Positions 17,237 through 26,143 of a DNA stretch of 48,150 nucleotides are shown here, piece after piece. Source of the DNA: Planctomycetia bacterium. GTDB taxonomy: Bacteria > Planctomycetota > UBA1135 > GCA-002686595. A program made the translations under genes and the position numbers. Each line of letters opens with the position of its first letter. Position 1 is the stretch's first letter. The stretch lies in the NCBI GenBank assembly GCA_005778045.1, contig SXKQ01000177.1:1-48150 (forward strand), read 5' to 3'. The notes beneath the pieces were generated by a model that made no database searches, was not told the origin of the DNA, and saw nothing but the letters and a program-made list of their open reading frames with translations.

Positions 17237-18092
17237 CGCGCTTGGCGCGCTGCACGAGCCAGACGCCGAGCAGGACGGTCGGTCCGGCGACGAGCTGGGG
17301 GATCGTGAAGGACTCGTCGAGAAACAGGAACGAGACGGCGAGCGTCACGAAGGGCTGCAGGTACTGGAACGCGCTCGAGCGCTCGGGCCCGAGCTCGGCG
17401 ACCACGTCGGCGAAGAGCCACATGGCCAGCGCGCTGGCGCAGGCCGAGAGGAACGTGATCGCGAGCAGCGAGCGCAAGCTGGGGTCCGCCTGCCACGTGC
17501 CCGAAAAGAGCGCCGCGGCGAGCGTGGGCACGGCGGCGACGGCGAGAGCGAAGGCGGCGACGCGCAGGCCGCCGTTGCGGCGCACGACGTCGATGGCGAG
17601 CAACGTGTAGGCGCCCCAAGTCAGGGTCGAGAGCAGCATCAGGCCGTCGCCGAGACCCGCGTTCGCGAGCTCGGCGGGTCGCACGGCGGTCAGCCCGAGG
17701 ACGCCCAGAGTGGCGATGGCGATGCCGAGCCAGCCCGAGGGCTTCATGCGCTGGCCGAGGAACACGCGCGACCCGACCGCGACCACCACCGGGATGAAGG
17801 CGATGATCCAGCCGGCGCGCAGCGTGCTCGTCGACTGCATCGCGAAGGTCTGGATCAGGAAGTGCGCGCTGATCACGAGGCCGAGCAGGAAGCAGCGCGT
17901 CCGGTCCCCGCGCTCCGGCAAGAGCGGGCCGCCGCGCGCGCGCAGCAGCGCGAAAAGTAGCAGGGACGCCACAGCGTTGCGCACCCAGACGACTCCGAGC
18001 GGGGTCGCCGACTCGAGCGCGACGCGGATCGCGAGAAAGGACGAGCCCCAGATCGCGACGGTGGCGAGGGCCTTGAGGACAGCGGCGGACAA
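17229..18092 (-). CDS. DMT-superfamily (EamA) permease
   Basis: The product is 287 residues from TTG 18092 (MSAAVLKALATVAIWGSSFL). It has ten predicted membrane spans in two EamA repeats. The first carries the typical ATVAIWGSSFLAIRVALE opening and RNAVASLLLFALL. The second begins GDGLMLLSTLTWGAYTLLAI. The end shows SAFQYLQPFVTLAVSFLFLD and an ESFTIPQLVAGPTVLLGVWL stretch before a basic tail. It is probably an exporter of an amino acid, nucleotide or drug-like metabolite; the substrate cannot be inferred. No Shine-Dalgarno precedes the TTG, so the start is uncertain by a few codons. Confidence 0.85.
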   Translation of the reverse strand: MSAAVLKALATVAIWGSSFLAIRVALESATPLGVVWVRNAVASLLLFALLRARGGPLLPERGDRTRCFLLGLVISAHFLIQTFAMQSTSTLRAGWIIAFIPVVVAVGSRVFLGQRMKPSGWLGIAIATLGVLGLTAVRPAELANAGLGDGLMLLSTLTWGAYTLLAIDVVRRNGGLRVAAFALAVAAVPTLAAALFSGTWQADPSLRSLLAITFLSACASALAMWLFADVVAELGPERSSAFQYLQPFVTLAVSFLFLDESFTIPQLVAGPTVLLGVWLVQRAKRVT

Positions 18093-18129
18093 GGGGCGAG
18101 GAGTCTAGTCCGTGCGCACCCCGCACGCC

Positions 18130-20142
18130 TCAGCCGAGACCGAGCACCTTCTTGTAGAACGCGGCGATGCGACGCGCGTCGCCCGTGAAGAGCACGTTCT
18201 CGTTGATCCATGCGGGCGCGCGCTTGGCCTCGACCATGCGCTCGAGCTGCGCCTTCATGTGCGACCAATAGACGTCGTCGCCGTGGTTGCCGAAGAACAC
18301 CACCGGGCCGCGCTCGACCATGCCGAGCTTCATGTCGGTCAGCGTGAGGCCGACTTCCTCGAGCGTGCCGAGGCCGCCGACGCAGAACACGACGAAGCTG
18401 GCGATGTCGAACCAGCGCTGTCGGTTGTGACGGTTGCGGTCCTGAAAGCACTGGTAGAAGTGCGCGACCTTGTTGGTCGACTGGTCGATGGTCTCGATGT
18501 AGTTCGCGCCGACGAGCAGACCCTGCTCGAGCGCGCTGTCGGTCGCCTGCTGCATCGCGCCGGGGCCGCCGCCGGTGAGAATCGCGATCTGGCCGCCGAA
18601 GAGCTGCTTCACCTGAGCGAGGAACTCCCGCAGGCCCTTCTCGTCGCTCTCGAACAGCTTCTCGGCCGAGCCGTAGACGGCGAGCACGAGCGAGTTCTTG
18701 AAGCGCTGGATCTCGGAAGGCTCGACAAAGTAGCCGCGCAGGCCGCGGAAGGCGTGCAGCGCGAGGTGGCGACGGTCGTCGTTGCACCACACGACACGCG
18801 CACCGAGCGCCTCGTAATCGGCGAGGCGCACGTGGTCGTTGGCCGAGAGGAACTGGCCGTGCTCGAAGGACGCGCACCGGAAGACGAGCGTGCCGACGCG
18901 GCCCGTGAGCACGGCGTTGCAGATCGCCACGTGCTCGATGAGGTTCGGGAAATACTCGACCAGCAGCGTGGCGCGCTTGCCCTCGGGCAGCTGCGCGAGC
19001 ATGCGCGTCGCGAACTGGCCCGAGTCGCGGCCTACGTGCGAGTAATCGAGCGTGGTGCGCAGGCTGGCGGGGCTGCGGGCGCTCGAGGTCGGACGCGTCG
19101 AGACGAGCTCGGGCAGGCGACCAGCGACGAGCGCGGCGAAGCTCTCGACGGCCACCAGCGGACGGTTCTGGTAACTGCGCTCGCCCGCGTTGGGCATGTG
19201 CTGCGCGTAGTACGCGGAGACCTGCTCGTAGCTGGGAAGGGCCTCTTCGACCGCCATGGAGGCGGGCACGATGCCGGTCTCCCCGACCTTGGGCGCCGCG
19301 ACCGTGCGCGGCGCGCTGCTGCGCTCGTCCGCGGCGTAGATGCGCGCCTTGACGAACGGGTTGACGATCTGCCGGTCCGAGCTGTTGGACAGCTCGAGGA
19401 ACACGCGCGTGCCGCGCGTCGACACCGGGTCGAGGACGATCGCGTTGAGGTGGCGTCCAAGCGCGCCGGCGTCGGGATCGATCACGACGTAGTGCTTGTG
19501 GAGGAACATCGAGCACGACGTGATCACGCCGTGGCCGGCGGGAATGACCAGATTCTCGATCGGCTTGGGCACCTGCAGACGGTTGAGGATGCTCTTGCCG
19601 TCGTCCTGCGTGAGGATCGCGAGCGCATCTTGCTGCGTGAGCTCGCGTGCGAGCACGTAGCGCAGTTTGTGCGTGCGAATCGTGAACGCGCCCTCGGAGT
19701 CGATCGAGAAGCCGCTGGGCAGCTGGAACTCGTTGCGCTCGAGCGACTCGTAGATCTGCTCCGGGGTGAGCTGGTTCTCCTCGCGCACGAGCACGAGACG
19801 GCCGAGCTTGATGCCGGGCACGATCAGCCTGTGGAGGAAACGATCGAGACCATACTCGCGCACGTTGGCCGAGAGCGTGGCTGCGAGCATCGCGCGTCCA
19901 TTCTCGAACGTGATCGGCCCGATCGGCTGAACGTCGATGCCGAGTCGTGCGATGCGGCTGCGAGCCGCGAACGCCACGCGGCGGGGGTCACCGCCCGCGC
20001 GCTCGCGGAACTCGCGCCCGAGCCGGAACTCGATCTCTACCGTGACGGGCGCTCCGTGTTCGACCTGCACCTTGCGGACGACTCCATCCGGGGTCTCAGG
20101 AGTCTCGTAGCGGACAGCGTGAGAAGACGATGCGTTGTTCAT
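18130..20142 (-). CDS. LOG-family (lysine decarboxylase-like) protein with long N-terminal region
   Basis: The product is 670 residues from ATG 20142. The C-terminal part, from about residue 460, is a LOG/YgdH-type Rossmann domain. It has QIAILTGGGPGAMQQATDSA as the nucleotide-binding loop and VVFCVGGLGTLEEVGL as the equivalent of PGGxGTxxE. The first ~450 residues do not match anything I recognise: a beta-rich segment (EHGAPVTVEIEFRLGREF), IVPGIKLGRLVLVREENQ, and a later linker YEQVSAYYAQHMPNAGERSY. LOG proteins are cytokinin-activating phosphoribohydrolases or nucleotide 5'-monophosphate nucleosidases (PpnN). PpnN also carries flanking regulatory domains, but with a different length. It may be an AMP/GMP nucleosidase under allosteric control. 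The gene starts 36 bases after the acetyltransferase gene. Confidence 0.8.
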   Translation of the reverse strand: MNNASSSHAVRYETPETPDGVVRKVQVEHGAPVTVEIEFRLGREFRERAGGDPRRVAFAARSRIARLGIDVQPIGPITFENGRAMLAATLSANVREYGLDRFLHRLIVPGIKLGRLVLVREENQLTPEQIYESLERNEFQLPSGFSIDSEGAFTIRTHKLRYVLARELTQQDALAILTQDDGKSILNRLQVPKPIENLVIPAGHGVITSCSMFLHKHYVVIDPDAGALGRHLNAIVLDPVSTRGTRVFLELSNSSDRQIVNPFVKARIYAADERSSAPRTVAAPKVGETGIVPASMAVEEALPSYEQVSAYYAQHMPNAGERSYQNRPLVAVESFAALVAGRLPELVSTRPTSSARSPASLRTTLDYSHVGRDSGQFATRMLAQLPEGKRATLLVEYFPNLIEHVAICNAVLTGRVGTLVFRCASFEHGQFLSANDHVRLADYEALGARVVWCNDDRRHLALHAFRGLRGYFVEPSEIQRFKNSLVLAVYGSAEKLFESDEKGLREFLAQVKQLFGGQIAILTGGGPGAMQQATDSALEQGLLVGANYIETIDQSTNKVAHFYQCFQDRNRHNRQRWFDIASFVVFCVGGLGTLEEVGLTLTDMKLGMVERGPVVFFGNHGDDVYWSHMKAQLERMVEAKRAPAWINENVLFTGDARRIAAFYKKVLGLG

Positions 20143-20178
20143 GAGACATAGCGCGGCGTGTGCGCTCGCGCAGGCTAG

Positions 20179-21264
20179 CTAAATCGAGTCGAGACCCCAC
20201 GCGAAGAGCGGCAGCGGGAGCTCGCTCAGCGTGAGGCCCGTGGCTCGGGCGACAGGATCGATGCCGTGTCGGCGGGCGCGGGCCGGGAACAGCAGGCCCA
20301 GCAGCTCCTCCGCGGAAAGCTCGACCGAGCCCGAGGGTCCGGTCAGGGACACGACCGCGACCGGACCGCCGTCGACGGAGATCGAGGCTTCAGGACCGGC
20401 GAGCTCGGCGAGCAGTGCGGCTGCACCTTCGGGCTGAAGCAGCTTGCCCATGGCGAGCACGCCCTCGCTCCAGTTCGCGCCGAGACCGCGCAGGCGCTCG
20501 TGGAGGCCGCTGGCTGTCGCCGGCGTGATGAGAAACGTGGCGCCGCCCTCACCGCGCGCGCGCGCGCGCCGCATGTGCTCACGCACGAGCGCGAGGACGT
20601 CGCGTTCGGAGCCGGACCACTCGTGGATCGTGCGGGCGAAGTCCTTGCCGCGCCCGAGGCACGAATAGGCGACGACATCGCGCTCGCGCTGGAGCACGAG
20701 CGTCTCCATGCCGGGAGCCGCCAGCAACGCCGCGGTCTCCGCCGGCGAGCGTTCGACGCGCTCGCGCTGCAGCGTGTAGAGCCGGTGAATCGCGCCGCGG
20801 TCATCAGGAGCGGCCGCGCGCAGGCCGGCCGAGCCGGGCAAGCGTGCCTCGTGAGCCGGCTCGAAGGAGAAGTCGACTTCGGCACCGATCGGGCTCCAGC
20901 CGCGCTCCTCGTAGAAGCGCGCGTCGTCGGCCCACAGAATCGCGAGCACGCAGCCCTCGGCGGCAAGCTCCTCCTCCGCCCGCCTCAGCAACGCGCTGGC
21001 GAGGCCACGGCCACGCGCCTCGGGGGCGGTGCAGACGGAACCGATCAGGCCGACGCGCACGGAGCGCGCCCCGCAGGCAAAGTCGCGCACGAGCAGCGCG
21101 CAGGCGCTGACGACGCGGCCGGCCTCTTCCGTCGCCAGCACGCGGCCCGAGAAGCGCTCGTCGAAGCACAGGGGATATTCCGGCGCAATTGGAGCGCCAT
21201 CGCGCATCACGCGCTCCATCAGCGCCAGCGCCCGACCCAGTTGTTCCCGGGATGCGAGGCTCAT
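20179..21264 (-). CDS. GNAT acetyltransferase (tandem GNAT fold)
   Basis: The product is 361 residues from ATG 21264, whose ATGA overlaps the stop of the upstream small gene. The first GNAT domain has the acetyl-CoA loop in SVCTAPEARGRGLASALLRR (R-G-x-G-L/A) followed by FYEERGWSPIGAEVDFSFEP. A second, less conserved GNAT-like half follows (AAPDDRGAIHRLYTLQRERV, GMETLVLQRERDVVAYSCLG). Its C-terminal 100 residues (ASISVDGGPVAVVSLTGPSG, ELSAEELLGLLFP) recall the SCP2-like tail of Eis-type proteins. The substrate is unknown. Its position as the last coupled gene of the flagellar operon is unusual. Confidence 0.8.
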   Translation of the reverse strand: MSLASREQLGRALALMERVMRDGAPIAPEYPLCFDERFSGRVLATEEAGRVVSACALLVRDFACGARSVRVGLIGSVCTAPEARGRGLASALLRRAEEELAAEGCVLAILWADDARFYEERGWSPIGAEVDFSFEPAHEARLPGSAGLRAAAPDDRGAIHRLYTLQRERVERSPAETAALLAAPGMETLVLQRERDVVAYSCLGRGKDFARTIHEWSGSERDVLALVREHMRRARARGEGGATFLITPATASGLHERLRGLGANWSEGVLAMGKLLQPEGAAALLAELAGPEASISVDGGPVAVVSLTGPSGSVELSAEELLGLLFPARARRHGIDPVARATGLTLSELPLPLFAWGLDSI

Positions 21265-21560
21265 GCGGCCGCTCCGTCGCTGCCGATGCGTGCTGCGCGC
21301 CACGCCTCGAGCAACGCTTCCTTGAGCTCGAGCGCCTGTGCGAGCGTAGTGCGCGCGTCCTCCACGGCGGCGGGAAGTCCCTCGGCGCCGAGCCGCGGAT
21401 CGCTCGCCCGCTCGAGCGAGCGAGTGCGCGAGTCGAGGTCTTCGAGCAACGACTCGAAGGCCGCGTTGGGCCCGCTCGACGGCCGCGCGGAGCCCTGCGC
21501 TGCGGCGGACGCCGCAGCGGCGCTCTGAACCGGGTTCATGCCGGGGAGGGGAATGGCCAT
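21261..21560 (-). CDS. small Ala-rich protein of flagellar operon
   Basis: The product is 99 residues from ATG 21560, five bases after the flgL stop, and its own stop overlaps the acetyltransferase start (ATGA). The N-terminal third is low-complexity Ala/Pro/Ser. The rest is helical: AAFESLLEDLDSRTRSLERA, then DARTTLAQALELKEALLEAW. The pattern (disordered start, then two helices) loosely recalls FliE or export-substrate chaperones, but the diagnostic FliE residues are not clear. Position argues for a flagellar accessory role. Confidence 0.65.
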   Translation of the reverse strand: MAIPLPGMNPVQSAAAASAAAQGSARPSSGPNAAFESLLEDLDSRTRSLERASDPRLGAEGLPAAVEDARTTLAQALELKEALLEAWRAARIGSDGAAA

Positions 21561-21564
21561 GGCG

Positions 21565-22974
21565 CTAGCGGAGGAAGTTCAGGAGCGAATTCTGCATCAG
21601 ACGCGCACTGGTGGCCTGCGCAAGCTGGAGCGTCTGCTCGGCGCGGTTCATCTCCATCACGGCCGTGGCGAAGTCGACGTCTTCGACGCCCGACAGCAGC
21701 CCGCGTACCTGCGTCATCTCCGCGTCGTAGGCCTCCTCGAGCCCGCCCGCGCGCTGCGACAGCGAGCCGAGCTCCCCCGTGGCGACGAGCATGTTTTCGT
21801 GATTGCGATCGAGCTCTTCGAGCCACATGTCGAGCCGCTCGCGCTGAGAGGTCGAGTCGAGACCGTCGGCGTTTTCGAGGTCCGCGACGATGCCCTGCAG
21901 CACGTCGAACACGTTCACGGTGCCTCCGAAGGTGACGAGCTCCGTGCCGGCGCGGTGCAGCGAGCGCGTGTCGAGATGCAGCACCGTGCCGCTCGCGGGA
22001 TCGGCGAGCTGGAGATCGGACTCGGACAGCGTCAGCGCCGTCCAGCTCGATCCGTCGAGCGAGATCGAGGCGGAGCCACCGAGGCTGGCGGTGAAGCTCG
22101 AGCCATCCCAGACCGAGAAGTCGAGTTGTACTTCCGCGCCATGCTCGTCGCGCACGACGACCGGTCCCCCGCTGACGGGAAGCGCCACGAGCGCACCGTT
22201 CCCGAGCTGCGCGGTGCGCGCTGTCCCGTCGACGACCAACGCCCGGGCGCCGATGATGGTGTCCGATGCCGATGCGCCGAGAGTGACGCCGCCCGCGAGA
22301 CCGCTCGCGGTCGTAGCGTCATGCCGAACCTGCACGCGCACGTAGCCGGAGCCCTGGTCCGCGGTCGTGCCCGAAGCGAGCCCCGTAAGCCCGGAAAACT
22401 GCGTGCCGTTGCGCTGCTTGGCCGCAAAGATCTCGTCGCCGGGCAAGGTGGTCGCGAGGCGCGAGTCGATGCCGACGAGCACTTCCTGCGCCTCCTCGTT
22501 GCCGCGATAGCGCACGCCGCCCGCGCCCTGCGCGAACGGGCTCGTGTCGGTGGCCGTGCCCGCGAAAAGGTAGCGATTGCCCGCGCGCGCGTTGCCGATC
22601 TCGAGCAAGCGATCGCGGATCAGACGGATCGAGCCCGCGAGCAGCTTGCGGTCATCAGCGGAGGCCGTGCCGTTCATGCCCTGCAACAGCGAAGCGCGCG
22701 CTTCCGCGAGCAAGCCGCCAGCGTCCTGCAGCAGGCTGGACGCCGTATCGAGCATCACCTTTGCGCCTTCGACGGCAGTGGTGCTGCGCTCGGCCGCAGC
22801 GATCTGGCGCCGGAAGGCGAGCGCCTGCGAGGCGCCGATCGGGTCGTCCGAGGGGCGCACGATGCGCTTGCCCGAGGAGATCTGCTCCTGCGATCGCACG
22901 AGCGCGCTGAAGTTCGCGAGCAGACCGCGCTGGATCTGGGTGAAGGTCGCCTGCTGGGTGGGTCGGATGCTCAT
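21565..22974 (-). CDS. flgL: flagellar hook-filament junction protein FlgL
   Basis: The product is 469 residues from ATG 22974. The flagellin-like N-terminal D0/D1 is MSIRPTQQATFTQIQRG, then SQEQISSGKRIVRPSDDPIG, a classic flagellin/FlgL signature. The C-terminal D0 ends DVDFATAVMEMNRAEQTLQL and SARLMQNSLLNFLR. The central region, from about residue 140 to 380, is a long beta-rich insert. This makes the protein about 150 residues longer than the enterobacterial one. It joins FlgK to the filament. It follows flgK after 11 bases. Confidence 0.95.
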   Translation of the reverse strand: MSIRPTQQATFTQIQRGLLANFSALVRSQEQISSGKRIVRPSDDPIGASQALAFRRQIAAAERSTTAVEGAKVMLDTASSLLQDAGGLLAEARASLLQGMNGTASADDRKLLAGSIRLIRDRLLEIGNARAGNRYLFAGTATDTSPFAQGAGGVRYRGNEEAQEVLVGIDSRLATTLPGDEIFAAKQRNGTQFSGLTGLASGTTADQGSGYVRVQVRHDATTASGLAGGVTLGASASDTIIGARALVVDGTARTAQLGNGALVALPVSGGPVVVRDEHGAEVQLDFSVWDGSSFTASLGGSASISLDGSSWTALTLSESDLQLADPASGTVLHLDTRSLHRAGTELVTFGGTVNVFDVLQGIVADLENADGLDSTSQRERLDMWLEELDRNHENMLVATGELGSLSQRAGGLEEAYDAEMTQVRGLLSGVEDVDFATAVMEMNRAEQTLQLAQATSARLMQNSLLNFLR

Positions 22975-22985
22975 GGGAAGTCCCG

Positions 22986-25319
22986 CTAGAGGATGTTCAT
23001 CAGCTCCGTGGTGAGCTCACTCACGACGCGCAGGTACTGCGCGGCGGCATTGTAGGACTGCTCCTGCTCGATCATGCGCACGAGCTCCTCGTCGGTGTTG
23101 ACGCCCGAGACTTGGTCACGGCGAGCCTCTAGACCGTCGAGCAGGAACTGCTCCGCCTCGCGAGCGCTCTGCGCCGCGTCGATCTCGAGCGCCACGCCGC
23201 TCACGATGCCGGACAGGTTCTCGTCGAGAGACTGCGCACCAAGGCCATCGAGGCCCTCGCTCTCGATCTCGAGGAGGCGGAGCACGTTGCCGCCGTCGCC
23301 GGGCGCCCCCGTGAGCGACGCGGCGAACAGCCCCGGATCGCGCATGAGTTCGTGGCGGACGGCGATGTCCTGCGCCGTCGAGCCGGTGAACATCGAGTTG
23401 AGGCCGAGCGCGACCAGCACGTCGGACGTGTCAGCGTCCGCCACGACGTCGAGCTGGAATGCGTCTCGCCCGCTGGCCGACACGTCGCCGAACGCGAAGG
23501 CAACCTTGACCCCATCCTTGACATCGAGGTCGTCGCCCGGGGTGTATCCCGGACCGACGTCGAGCTCAGCCACGCGCATTCCGCTCTCGTCGAGCACCTG
23601 AATGCGCAGGCCCTGCGTCGTCCCGATCGTGCCGTCCATGTTGGCACGGAACGTCCAGCGCGCAGCCTGCGAGCCGGCGTAGCTGCCGCTGATCTTCGGC
23701 GCGACGTCATGGTCCGAGCCAGTGACCGTGGTGCCGCCGCCCCAGCCGAGCGCGGCGAGACCGCTTCCGCCGGAGATCTGGAATGACTGGGAGGCCCCCT
23801 TGCCAGCGGACTGCAGCACGAGCGCGCCATCTTGCGCATTCGCGACGAGACCCGAAGCCTGGAAGCTAGGGTCCGCGCGCAGCGCGGCGGCGAGCTCGTC
23901 GGCCGTCGCGGCCCCGATATTGGCGAAGCCTGAGCCGGAGAGCGTGACCGTGAAGGGACCGTTTGCCCCGACGAAGTCGAGCGTGTCGCCCACCGCGAGC
24001 GCGAATGGCTCGCGCGCGGTCGAAGCGGATGCTCGGCCGCCGCCGAAGCTGCCGAGCGTGTCCGGGGCAGCGTCGAGTCGCGGGCTGAAGTCGAAGCCGA
24101 ATCCGGCGTCCGCAACGAGCTGCAGGCGACCGCTCGCGTCGACGTTGGCCGACAGGTTGGGGACCGCGCCGAGCGCATCGACGAGATCGCCGACGGTCGA
24201 ACGACTCGCGTCGATGTCGATGCGGTGCTTCGACATCGCGCCACTGGTGCGGTCGACGATGTTGACGTACAGCGAACCGGACCGCACGTCGAAGGGCAGG
24301 CCGGCGCGCGCCAGCAGCTCATCCTTGCGATCGCCGTCGGAGTCGGAGTCCGCGATCACGTTGTCGCCAACGAGCACCGAGAACGAGCCCGAGCGCGGGA
24401 TGCCGGTCGAGTGGACGCGGTTCGACTCGAGCGCGAGATTGCGCGCAAAGTCGTCGAGCTTGCCGGCGACGCCGTCGAGGTAGCCCGTCTGCAGCCCGAG
24501 CAGGCCGCCAAGGCGCCCGCCGAGCGAGTTGATGGCCTCGCCGTCGATCGAGAGCATGACGTTGCCGCTCGCGGGGTCGCCACCGAGCTCGAGCTGCTCG
24601 ACCGAGGTCGGGCTCACGAGGATGCGGCCACCGACGAGCACGCGCACGGCGCCGCGCGAGTCCTCGACCGCGCGCACGTCGACGAACTGCGACAACTCCT
24701 TGACGAGCTGGTCACGGCGGTCGCGCAGGTCGTTCGCGATCGACGTACCGAGCTCGCTGCCGGTGATCTGGCGATTGAGGTCGCCGACGCGCTGGGCGAG
24801 CGCGTTGACCTCTTCGACGCTGGATTCCATCTGCAGGAATACGTTGCGCTGCAGTGATTGAGCGTTGCCGGCCGCCTGATTGAGCGCCGCGGCGAGGCCG
24901 ACGGAGGACTGCACCGCGCCGGTACGCAGCACCGGATCCTCGGGCGCCGTCTGGAGCGAGGCGAACGACTGAAACAGCTTCTTGAAGAGCGCGGGCATGC
25001 CGCTCTCACTCGTGCCGCCGAGGAAGCTCTCGACGGTGGAGATCGTCTCGAGGCGCGCGTCGATGCGGCCGAGCGAGGACACCTGCGAGGAGATGCGGCC
25101 GTGCAGGATCGAGTCCACGGTGCGCGTGATCGTGTCGGCGCTGATACCCGTGCCCTGCACGAGCCCGCGCAGGCGGATCGGCGAGGACGACGAGACCTGC
25201 AGCGATTGCCGGGAGTAGCCCGGAGTGTTCGCGTTCGAGAGGTTGTGCCCGATCGTCTCGAGGTTCGCCTGCGCGGCGAGCAGCGACTTGAGGCCGATGT
25301 TGAGTCCCAGCGTCGACAT
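22986..25319 (-). CDS. flgK: flagellar hook-associated protein FlgK
   Basis: The product is 777 residues from ATG 25319. The N-terminus is MSTLGLNIGLKSLLAAQANL then IGHNLSNANTPGYSRQ, the rod/hook-family signature. The C-terminus is VSGVNTDEELVRMIEQEQSY and AAAQYLRVVSELTTELMNIL, diagnostic for FlgK. The middle carries a domain beginning SSQVSSLGRIDARLETISTV and large beta inserts (LSGSGFANIGAATADELAAA). At 777 residues it is over 200 longer than the E. coli protein. It is the first junction protein between hook and filament. The start lies 3 bases after the flgN stop. Confidence 0.95.
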   Translation of the reverse strand: MSTLGLNIGLKSLLAAQANLETIGHNLSNANTPGYSRQSLQVSSSSPIRLRGLVQGTGISADTITRTVDSILHGRISSQVSSLGRIDARLETISTVESFLGGTSESGMPALFKKLFQSFASLQTAPEDPVLRTGAVQSSVGLAAALNQAAGNAQSLQRNVFLQMESSVEEVNALAQRVGDLNRQITGSELGTSIANDLRDRRDQLVKELSQFVDVRAVEDSRGAVRVLVGGRILVSPTSVEQLELGGDPASGNVMLSIDGEAINSLGGRLGGLLGLQTGYLDGVAGKLDDFARNLALESNRVHSTGIPRSGSFSVLVGDNVIADSDSDGDRKDELLARAGLPFDVRSGSLYVNIVDRTSGAMSKHRIDIDASRSTVGDLVDALGAVPNLSANVDASGRLQLVADAGFGFDFSPRLDAAPDTLGSFGGGRASASTAREPFALAVGDTLDFVGANGPFTVTLSGSGFANIGAATADELAAALRADPSFQASGLVANAQDGALVLQSAGKGASQSFQISGGSGLAALGWGGGTTVTGSDHDVAPKISGSYAGSQAARWTFRANMDGTIGTTQGLRIQVLDESGMRVAELDVGPGYTPGDDLDVKDGVKVAFAFGDVSASGRDAFQLDVVADADTSDVLVALGLNSMFTGSTAQDIAVRHELMRDPGLFAASLTGAPGDGGNVLRLLEIESEGLDGLGAQSLDENLSGIVSGVALEIDAAQSAREAEQFLLDGLEARRDQVSGVNTDEELVRMIEQEQSYNAAAQYLRVVSELTTELMNIL

Positions 25320-25322
25320 CGC

Positions 25323-25802
25323 TCAGCCCTCCGCATCCACGAGCACACCGCCCTCGGCGAGCACGGCGCTGTTGCCGCTCTCGACCAGCACGGCTTGCAG
25401 CACCTCGGATGTCACTCGCTGGTGAAGTCGCGCCACGAGACCGTTGCGCCGGCTCTGGCGGGTGACGTTGCCCACGGTCGCGGCGAGCTCCTCGCGCTGA
25501 CGCGCGAGCCGGCGGCCCTCGTCGCCGACGCGCTGGACGATGCTGCCGAGCGTCAGGGTGGCAGCGGGCAGGCCCCATGCCACGGCGAGCGCCGACAGCA
25601 GCTCGTTGCGTCGCTCCGTGCGGCGCGCCTGCGCCATGATCTCAGCGTCGAGCGTCGAGGTCGCCGCGACGATGCGGGCGGACTCGTGCGAGCGCAGCGC
25701 CTCGCCCTGCGCCTCGAGCGCGGCGAGCACGCGCGATTGCGCGCCGATTTCCTCCTGCACGTGTGCCTCGAGCTGGCGCAGGAGCGTCATCACTTGGTTC
25801 AT
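25323..25802 (-). CDS. flgN: FlgN-like export chaperone
   Basis: The product is 159 residues from ATG 25802, overlapping the flgJ stop by ATGA. It is almost entirely helical: VMTLLRQLEAHVQEEIGAQS, RVLAALEAQGEALRSHESAR, and VGDEGRRLARQREELAATV. This matches FlgN, the cytosolic chaperone of FlgK and FlgL, in length and heptad pattern, and in FlgN's customary place directly before flgK. Sequence identity within this family is always low, so gene order is much of the evidence. Confidence 0.8.
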   Translation of the reverse strand: MNQVMTLLRQLEAHVQEEIGAQSRVLAALEAQGEALRSHESARIVAATSTLDAEIMAQARRTERRNELLSALAVAWGLPAATLTLGSIVQRVGDEGRRLARQREELAATVGNVTRQSRRNGLVARLHQRVTSEVLQAVLVESGNSAVLAEGGVLVDAEG

Positions 25803-26143
25803 TGGACTTCCTCCGACTGCTTACCCTGAATCGAGAAGCGGATCGACTGCGCCAGATCGAGCGCGCCCGTGTCCGCCAGTGACTTGCCGACATGCTGGTC
25901 GAGCCAGCCCTCGTAGACGTCCGAGCCCGAACCGCTGCCGAAGAAACCGCCCTCGAGCCCGCGGCGCATCTCGCGCACCATCATCGTGGCGAGCAGCTCC
26001 TCGAACATCTTGGCGGCCTTGGTGGGATCGCCGGAGCCCGAAGCCACGCGCGCACGCTCGAGCTCCGCGCCCTGCGCGCTCGCCACCGCGTCGCTTGCGC
26101 GCGCGGCCATGTCTCCTTGGATCGGTTGCATCGCGCTGCTCAC
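25799..26143 (-). CDS. flgJ: rod-binding protein, FlgJ N-terminal type
   Basis: The product is 114 residues from ATG 26143, overlapping the flgI stop by ATGA. The rod-binding domain is visible: AAKMFEELLATMMVREMRRG, GGFFGSGSGSDVYEGWLDQH, then SLADTGALDLAQSIRF. The peptidoglycan-hydrolase half found in enterobacterial FlgJ is absent, as in many other phyla. The rod must then pass the wall with another muralytic enzyme, none of which is in this cluster. Confidence 0.9.
   Translation of the reverse strand: MSSAMQPIQGDMAARASDAVASAQGAELERARVASGSGDPTKAAKMFEELLATMMVREMRRGLEGGFFGSGSGSDVYEGWLDQHVGKSLADTGALDLAQSIRFSIQGKQSEEVQ

Noticed and set aside
21261..21560. Small protein as FliE
   Set aside because: Length and helical pattern are similar, but the diagnostic C-terminal FliE residues cannot be matched.
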